Assembly: GCF_041740695.1 (NCBI RefSeq)
Contig: NZ_JBGSLK010000036.1
Location: forward strand, 22,349-86,348
Origin: Haliscomenobacter sp041740695
GTDB taxonomy: Bacteria > Bacteroidota > Bacteroidia > Chitinophagales > Saprospiraceae
Length of the DNA: 64,000 nucleotides
Direction of reading: 5' to 3'
Under the pieces are notes generated by a model. That model did no database searches, was not told the DNA's origin, and saw only the letters and a list, made by a program, of their open reading frames with translations. The translations under genes were made by a program, and so were the position numbers. Positions 59,601 through 64,000 of the stretch are shown here, one piece after another. Position 1 is the first letter of the stretch. Each line of letters starts with the position of its first letter.

Positions 59601-62516
59601 TTGAGTCGTCGCATTGTTGCTCCATTTGTAGGTGTACGGAGCAACCCCATTCCTTACTTCGATGTTGATGGCCCCTTTACTTTCCCCAAAACAGGGCACG
59701 TTTGTAATCACTGCTGGAGAAACAATTGAAGGTGCATTGGGATTTCCGATGGATACGGTACCATTGAAGGTTTGAGTTGGAATGGCTTTTTCATTGACAT
59801 CCGTTAACTCAACCGTTTTGGTTTTATCAATGCCTACCGTTGAAGATCCGGAAGTTCCTTTGATGGTGAAACACATCCGCATGATCACTGCATTGTCGGG
59901 TAAGGTCACCCCGGCGATCTGGTCATCGACCCAAGAAAGGTTGATAAAACCAGTCGTATTATTGGCATTGATGCTGCCTGTAGAAAATCCACGTAGGCCA
60001 GCATTCAGGTTGTCAAAAGATTTATGGGTCAGGAATGCTGGATCAAATTTAATCGCATACTGCATTCCAATCACATTTTTGAAATTGGTAGTAGTCAACT
60101 CCAGGCATACATCACTATTCGTAGTACCGCTAGCACTACCCACTGTTAGCGTTAAATCCGAAGTAGTAACCGTACCAATGGTCACCGTACCCGCGCCGGT
60201 TTGTACAACAGCAGGCAAGTTGTTTGACCGGGTAACAGTTAGGCCAGTTGTGCTAAAATTTACTTGTGAAGCACCTGTTTTTAGTGGAGTAAAACAAACA
60301 TCAAAAATATTGGATGTGCTGGCCAAGGTAACCCCTCCAACCGTTGCAGTGCTCCAATTGACCTTCAAGGATCCAGCGGTTACCCCACCTGTTCCCGGAG
60401 GAGTAAAGGATGCTTGAGTAAGTCCAGCAAGGCTGAGGTTGGTAACACTTTTGAATTGTAGTGCGGTAGCATCATAAGTCATGGTACCTGCGAGTGCTGA
60501 AATATTGGTAAAGTCTACAACACTCACTTTGACACATACATCCTGTGCCAACACTCCAGATTGGCTACTCACATTGAGCTTTACATCGGGTAGATTAGAG
60601 ACACTGCCAATGGTAATGGTGCCTGGCTGGCCAGTGAATGGCAATTGGGTGTTGTCCTTATCGATGGCTTCAGGAGCAGGGGTCGTAGCAAAAGTTACGT
60701 TTGAAGCAACATTTGTCAGTTTACCTTTAAAGCAGACATCAAATATAGCAACCCCGTTAGCCAGGGTAATCCCCGTTACGTTTGGGTCACTCCAGGATAC
60801 CTTGATGCTACCAGCAGGGTTCGTACCTACTCCTGGCAAGCCAAAAGATGCTTCGGTCAGGCCATTGAGGTTAAAATTCTTAATGGCGGAAAACTCTAGT
60901 TGGGTTGTATTGTAGTTGATGGTAAACTCCAAACCAATCATGTTGGTGAAGCCACCTGCTGTATTCACTTTAATACAAACCTCTTGATTGGTTGCAGGAA
61001 CTGTTGCATCGGTGAGGTCAAGAGTAAAGCCTGTTGAGCCGCCGCCCCCTGAACCAACTGTGATGGTGCCGGATTGGCCACTAAACGTAACTGGTTGTTG
61101 ATCTTTATTGATAACTTCAGACGTACCGCCAAAAGTAACCGTTGAAGTGATGTTGTTTATTTTAGGCTTAAAGCACACTTCAAAAATAGCTGTACCATTG
61201 GGTACACTTACCCCTGTACTAACATTGGGGTCATTCCAGGACAATTTAATTGAGCCCAATGGAGTACCACCAACGCCAGGCTTGCTAAAATTCGCATCAG
61301 CTAAACCCGCCAAATTGAAGTTTTTGACAGACACAAAATCCAGTTGAGTTGAATTGTACGTGATGGTATATTCGACACTCAGCAGGTTAGTAAAGTTGGT
61401 AACATTGACCTTTTGGCATACATCCTGTCCCACCGTACCAGTTGCATCCGTCAGGTCAAAAGTAGCAGGGCCAGTTGTACCAGTGCCTCCTGAAACAGTG
61501 ATCGTACCCGTGGTACCATTCAACGTTACGGCTTGATTGTCCTTGTTTTGAACTTGTGAGCCACCAGCGAAGGAAACCGTTGAAGTAATGCCCGCTAATT
61601 TTGTGGTAAAACAAACCTCAAAAACTGCGGTACCGTTGGTCAAAGTATTTCCCGCAGCGGGGGTTGTACTGGTCCAGTTCATGGCCAGCGTACCCGGTGT
61701 TGCCGAGTTAAAATTAGCCGCAGTCAGGCCGGTCAAATTAAAGTTCTTGACGGAAGCGAAACTGAGCTGGGTTGTATTGTAGTTAATAGATAATTGAGCA
61801 CTCTTCAAATTGGTGAACCCAGAAACGGCATTGACTTTTAAACAAACCTCCTGATTAACAGCAGGAGCGGTTGCATCGGTAATGTCTAAGGCCAGAATGC
61901 CACCTGATCCTCCACCACCACTACCTCCGGCACCAATGGTGATCACGGGCTGAGCTACGGTGTTATCTACAGCAACATTTTGCTCGGCTTTGTTGATGAC
62001 TTCTTTGTAGACAAAACGAAGATTAGTGGTTGCGTCCAGGTTTACCGCAGTAAAACAAATGTCGAAAATAGCTGTACCATCGGCCAGGGTTACCCCAGTA
62101 ATGTTGTTGTCAAGCCAGGATACCTTTAATGTTCCAGTCGGGTTATTGCCCGAACCAGGCAAGCCCATTGTGCCTGCGGATAAACCCGCGAGGTTGAAGT
62201 TTTTAACTTCTTTAAAAGTGAGCTTGGTAGAGTCAAATTTGAGTGAGAACTCAAGTCCAATGATGTCCACAAAACCTGCGACTTTAATTTGAGCGCAAAA
62301 CTCGCCTCCTTTTTGAACTGTCGCATTGGCAATAGACAAGGAAAATCCCATGAGTGATCCATCTGCGGGGACGATCTCAATGGGTAAACTTTTATCACCC
62401 GTAACAGCGGGCGAATTGTTGGAAAATGCTTGAAATGGAGTGAATATGGCCAGGAATACAAAAGCTATTGACCCTATCTTCACCCCACGGAGCAGGTGTG
62501 TAATAATCGGTTTCAT
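56637..62516 (-). CDS. SprB-repeat/cohesin-like giant T9SS type B surface adhesin
   Basis: The protein has 1959 residues with a signal peptide (about 1-32). Six cohesin-like repeats occupy roughly 57-196, 207-343, 352-488, 496-638, 643-782 and 786-925, with the shared core VKNFNLAGL and KVSW in most. Each has exactly two cysteines about 77-81 residues apart (74/154, 225/302, 367/448, 514/595, 661/741, 804/882). From 930 to about 1865 come some twelve SprB-type repeats with endings such as APYTYKWSNNATTQDLSNLA. A CHU_C type B sorting domain ends it (IISPDGDGSNETFLINC, IFIYNRWGQLVYQV). A cohesin-like gene precedes it and PorP/SprF follows: an operon for a surface machine. SprB itself moves cells in gliding; motility here is unproven. 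Confidence 0.9.
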   Translation of the reverse strand: MKPIITHLLRGVKIGSIAFVFLAIFTPFQAFSNNSPAVTGDKSLPIEIVPADGSLMGFSLSIANATVQKGGEFCAQIKVAGFVDIIGLEFSLKFDSTKLTFKEVKNFNLAGLSAGTMGLPGSGNNPTGTLKVSWLDNNITGVTLADGTAIFDICFTAVNLDATTNLRFVYKEVINKAEQNVAVDNTVAQPVITIGAGGSGGGGSGGILALDITDATAPAVNQEVCLKVNAVSGFTNLKSAQLSINYNTTQLSFASVKNFNLTGLTAANFNSATPGTLAMNWTSTTPAAGNTLTNGTAVFEVCFTTKLAGITSTVSFAGGSQVQNKDNQAVTLNGTTGTITVSGGTGTTGPATFDLTDATGTVGQDVCQKVNVTNFTNLLSVEYTITYNSTQLDFVSVKNFNLAGLADANFSKPGVGGTPLGSIKLSWNDPNVSTGVSVPNGTAIFEVCFKPKINNITSTVTFGGTSEVINKDQQPVTFSGQSGTITVGSGGGGSTGFTLDLTDATVPATNQEVCIKVNTAGGFTNMIGLEFTINYNTTQLEFSAIKNFNLNGLTEASFGLPGVGTNPAGSIKVSWSDPNVTGITLANGVAIFDVCFKGKLTNVASNVTFATTPAPEAIDKDNTQLPFTGQPGTITIGSVSNLPDVKLNVSSQSGVLAQDVCVKVSVVDFTNISALAGTMTYDATALQFKSVTNLSLAGLTQASFTPPGTGGVTAGSLKVNWSTATVGGVTLASTSNIFDVCFTPLKTGASQVNFSTTGLTVTRSNNLPAVVQTGAGTVTIGTVTTSDLTLTVGSASGTTNSDVCLELTTTNFKNVIGMQYAIKFDPAFLTHKSFDNLNAGLRGFSTGSINANNTTGFINLSWVDDQIAGVTLPDNAVIMRMCFTIKGTSGSSTVGIDKTKTVELTDVNEKAIPTQTFNGTVSIGNPNAPSIVSPAVITNVPCFGESKGAINIEVRNGVAPYTYKWSNNATTQDLSNLAAGSYSVTVTDASNATAVGTFNVTQPTAALAITGITKTDANCFGQASGSLTAVVTGGTTPLTYAWGGNVAAVANPTNVPVGNYTLTVTDANGCRAVSSPTAVGQPAAALNASTGTQPAKCDGTPTGSATITATGGTAPYTYKWANNATTNQLSNVAGGSYAFTVTDAKNCTFTGSVTVPTEQSVRITSIDPVNFDQSTTNGAVNIAITGGVAPYKFSWAGPGNFTATTEDISNLGTAGQYCVTVTDNTNCTATMCASIVQRLKVNLTITEACFGQANGGVNLLATGGVAPYTYKWSNNNVTTQNISAIAAGNYTVTVTDSQNNTVTGSALVPALAEIKIARTITDVNFPGGTNGAISLTVTGGKPGYTYKWSNNSTASSLSALVIGEYCVTITDLVGCTATGCFKVELVTIPLSVTSDITGNKCNGEATGAVRLQILGGVGPYALAFNNGQPENLLLGAFERKNLAAGTYTYKVTDSRNTVFDGSLTVGQPDPLAISSFAVRHDSEDPGCTGSIALSITGGTPGYQVSWNSPNVGFQIINLCEGNFVPSVIDANGCRRTFEPIALTTFTLSAAIVNTSCPDDDNGGVNITVLGGSAPYRYAWLSARGDTLSKTEDLGDVPAGAYRFVIRENSGLRLEKQYTVTTASKLTANIQILSSFNGFAVSCATAKDGSARATGANGGGAPTYVYEWSLGGNLVASDRLLNNAGVGIYNVRITDGLGCSVEEEVEFKAPDTLDVSAFVTDVSCIGSRDGELAAEVDGGLTGSKTYAWSNGRSTPRITGLAKGAYVVTITDRNNCKVTKSFEIKEPAAITVQIQSINATEGCNGQVLALATGGVKPYTYRWNAPVTSGDSIVKSLCPGEYFVQITDSRGCKSTPDVSAIEVKDRRLPCMDIRSIISPDGDGSNETFLINCIQEFPGNKIFIYNRWGQLVYQVENYNNDWNGTTQSGEPLPEGAYYYILDYKNADGKDIQARGSITLLRGE

Positions 62517-62550
62517 CTTTGTCGGAATTTGGGATAAAGTGAGTTAATGA

Positions 62551-63354
62551 TTATTGCATAAAAATCACTGGTTGCAAAGTAAATGAAGTTCCCTGGTACA
62601 TGCGGACAAAGTAATTGCCCGGGGATGGAAAGACTGATTTTGGCAATAATAACTCTTGTTTACCGGCTAAATAAGAGCGTTTTTCGGTGTGGACTATTTT
62701 TCCTAGTACGTCTACCACTTCAATGTTCATCTTACCTGCATCACGCAAGGTAAATTCTAAAGTAAGATTGGTGTTGAATGGGTTAGGATAAGCCCTGTTG
62801 ACGCGAAGTTTATTTGGGTCACTAGCAAAGACAGTGGCACTGGTCTGCAATTTTACAACAACAACGCCATCTGTATATTCTGTATTTACGGTAGAAAAAG
62901 TAGTATCGATAATTTCTTTTTCCAAGGTGGGGGATTCGGCAATACTTACAAAAGAGATTGGGCTTTTGGATCCAGGCTTCCCGATAACTTTAAAATAAAT
63001 TGAGAACAGCGTAGTGTTGTCTTTTAAGGTAAGGCCAGAAATTCCCTCCTGCCACAAAAAACGAAGCACGCCATTTTCAGTGTTTAAGTAACCAAAATGG
63101 TCGTTTTTGCTTAAAGGAATACCAAAATTGCCAATGGAGTCAAAACTGATCACTGCCGAATCCCATGCCACAGCAAAAGATGCGCCAATAATCTTTTTGA
63201 ATCCCGCTACTTTGACGTGGGCGACATAGGTTTTTGCGCCACTTGGGAGGGTATCTTTATTAGCAGAAATTCGGGTAAGCGTTTGAGCATTACCCTGGGC
63301 TAAGCATAGGAATGTCACTGCCCAGCATAGGAGTACTTTAATAGTTTGTTTCAT
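62551..63354 (-). CDS. Cohesin-domain T9SS type A surface protein
   Basis: The protein has 267 residues with a signal peptide (MKQTIKVLLCWAVTFLCLAQ and ending near 23). A single cohesin-like domain (about 26-160; KTYVAHVKVAGFKKIIGASF, VISFDSIGNFGIPLS, LRFLWQEGISGLTLKDNTTL) lacks the cysteine pair of the next gene's repeats. A type A T9SS sorting domain (VNRAYPNPFNTNLTLEFTLR to QPVIFMQ) ends it. It precedes the 1959-residue adhesin by 34 bp and is probably in the same operon. It could attach dockerin-bearing proteins to the surface; that is inference. Confidence 0.88.
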   Translation of the reverse strand: MKQTIKVLLCWAVTFLCLAQGNAQTLTRISANKDTLPSGAKTYVAHVKVAGFKKIIGASFAVAWDSAVISFDSIGNFGIPLSKNDHFGYLNTENGVLRFLWQEGISGLTLKDNTTLFSIYFKVIGKPGSKSPISFVSIAESPTLEKEIIDTTFSTVNTEYTDGVVVVKLQTSATVFASDPNKLRVNRAYPNPFNTNLTLEFTLRDAGKMNIEVVDVLGKIVHTEKRSYLAGKQELLLPKSVFPSPGNYFVRMYQGTSFTLQPVIFMQ

Positions 63355-63451
63355 ATCATGGGATTATATAAGTTCCTAAACGAGAAACTTTAAACCATTG
63401 CGAAGGTAATGAAAATTTGAAAAAAAAAGAGAAATTATAAGAATTATAACA

Positions 63452-63479
63452 GAAAAGGGCAGTGCAAAAGCACTGCCCT
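63452..63479 (-). terminator. Terminator of the gene at the right edge
   Basis: AGGGCAGTGC (63456-63465) and GCACTGCCCT (63470-63479) pair perfectly around a 4-nt loop, with an A-run that makes a T-run on the minus strand. It lies about 70 bp behind the stop at 63548 and separates that gene from the cohesin operon. Confidence 0.85.
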
Positions 63480-63547
63480 CTCCGTTTGATCAGCCCAAGA
63501 ATGAATTCATAGTCTTTCCATGAATAAATTCAGGGGTTATGGATCGA

Positions 63548-64000
63548 TTATTCAACAATAATCATCTTCTTGGTAGCAGTGAATTCGTCAGCTTCCAGGG
63601 TGTAGTACAACACACCAGTAGCATTCAAATCGCCAGCTTTCAAAGTGATTTGGTTGAAACCTTTAGCATAGTCAGCACGAACGCTCTTCAACACACGGCC
63701 AGTCACATCGCTGATGGTCAGGGTAGCAGCAGCAGCTTTTGGCAGACTGAAGCTGATCACTGTTTCAGCATTGAATGGGTTTGGCGTGTTTTGCTTCAGT
63801 TCGAAACCTTGAGCAGCTACTGCAGCACCGTTGAACTTCAGGGCAACATTCAGTTGCTCATTGTTCTGGCTGTATGCCTCAGCAGATACTACCCGGTTCA
63901 GGCTCAAGCTATTGCTCAATTGAGCATCAGCTTTTGCACGCAGTACCAAAGTGAACAATGCACCTTGCTTCGCTTCACCATTCCAAGAAGTAGTGATGAT
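63548..64000 (-). CDS. T9SS type A surface protein, 5' part outside window
   Basis: The frame is open to the right edge, so the true start lies beyond the window; the TTG at 63958 is internal. The visible 150 residues begin TSWNGEAKQGALFTLVLRAK, the closing strands of a cohesin-like domain (compare LNTSWDSKGENVPDGRRQLF in the 1305-residue protein). NTPNPFNAETVISFSLPKAA and the end TATKKMIIVE form a type A sorting domain. It is therefore probably another scaffold-type surface protein like the 1305-residue one. It lies upstream of the cohesin operon on the same strand but has its own terminator. Confidence 0.85.
   Translation of the reverse strand: MITTSWNGEAKQGALFTLVLRAKADAQLSNSLSLNRVVSAEAYSQNNEQLNVALKFNGAAVAAQGFELKQNTPNPFNAETVISFSLPKAAAATLTISDVTGRVLKSVRADYAKGFNQITLKAGDLNATGVLYYTLEADEFTATKKMIIVE

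Noticed and set aside
1..64000. tRNA, rRNA or transposase genes
   Set aside because: No cloverleaf with a CCA-type end, no rRNA signature and no DDE transposase reading frame were found by eye; a covariance-model scan would be needed to exclude a tRNA fully.

Overview
This window comes from a member of the Bacteroidota, most likely a Saprospiraceae-type relative such as Haliscomenobacter or Lewinella; the genus is an inference. The evidence is a SusC/SusD pair, many lipoproteins with short Bacteroidota-style signal peptides, type IX secretion (T9SS) C-terminal sorting domains of types A and B, a PorP/SprF protein, SprB repeats, and promoters of the Bacteroidota form TTG-N20-TAnnTTTG. I see no rRNA, tRNA, CRISPR array, prophage or intact transposase. 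The window is a chromosomal patchwork of small operons.

Layout. 1-3.3 kb: the end of a formylglycine-generating-enzyme-like gene, then a DUF2281/PD-(D/E)XK nuclease pair and a membrane-anchored protein of unknown function. 3.4-5.2 kb: a BlaI/M56-peptidase pair behind a self-regulated promoter. 5.2-5.8 kb: a gene-free stretch with a perfect 42-bp hairpin and a candidate RNA. 5.8-12.3 kb: a TetR-TolC-adaptor-RND efflux operon. 12.4-20.3 kb: small single genes, including an L-2-amino-thiazoline-4-carboxylate hydrolase-like gene broken by one in-frame TAG, a possible effector-binding/HhH fusion, and a Crp/Fnr regulator next to an SMP-30-like gene with a well-formed activator site. 20.5-27.5 kb: a BNR-repeat protein, a DUF433/DUF5615 toxin-antitoxin pair with its operator, and a TPR lipoprotein. 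27.6-38.5 kb: SusC/SusD with a PI-PLC-like enzyme, a propeller-phosphoesterase and a di-haem peroxidase, beside the relic of another susD. 38.7-51 kb: an MFS transporter, an M24 peptidase, the TIGR03805/TIGR03806 beta-helix/di-haem pair, a GT87-like glycosyltransferase, a T9SS type B surface protein, EI24, a lipoprotein and YraN. 51-64 kb: a surface-protein cluster with cohesin-like, dockerin, HYR and SprB modules plus PorP/SprF.

Two themes stand out. First, the intergenic regions hold several different families of structured repeats: hairpins made of short iterated words (5.25, 9.0, 40.0 and 44.8 kb) and heptamer tracts (41.7 and 49.7 kb); nested palindromes seen twice (15.3 and 42.2 kb); an AT-rich GGGGC-bounded hairpin seen three times (32.6, 37.0 and 55.1 kb); and a 154-bp MITE-like element with perfect 23-bp ends (38.6 kb). 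Second, regulation can be read directly in several places: two BlaI-type promoters with the same geometry, a Crp-type site near -41, a TetR operator, a toxin-antitoxin operator, and an element CACCCCCT-N6-GTCGYGTTC-N28-TAnnTTTG found twice with identical spacing.

The right-hand cluster is the best candidate for an under-described system: T9SS-exported proteins that combine cohesin-like, dockerin and SprB modules, encoded beside an SprF-like outer-membrane protein. In its 1959-residue member every cohesin-like repeat carries the same pair of cysteines. All family assignments were made by eye, without database searches.
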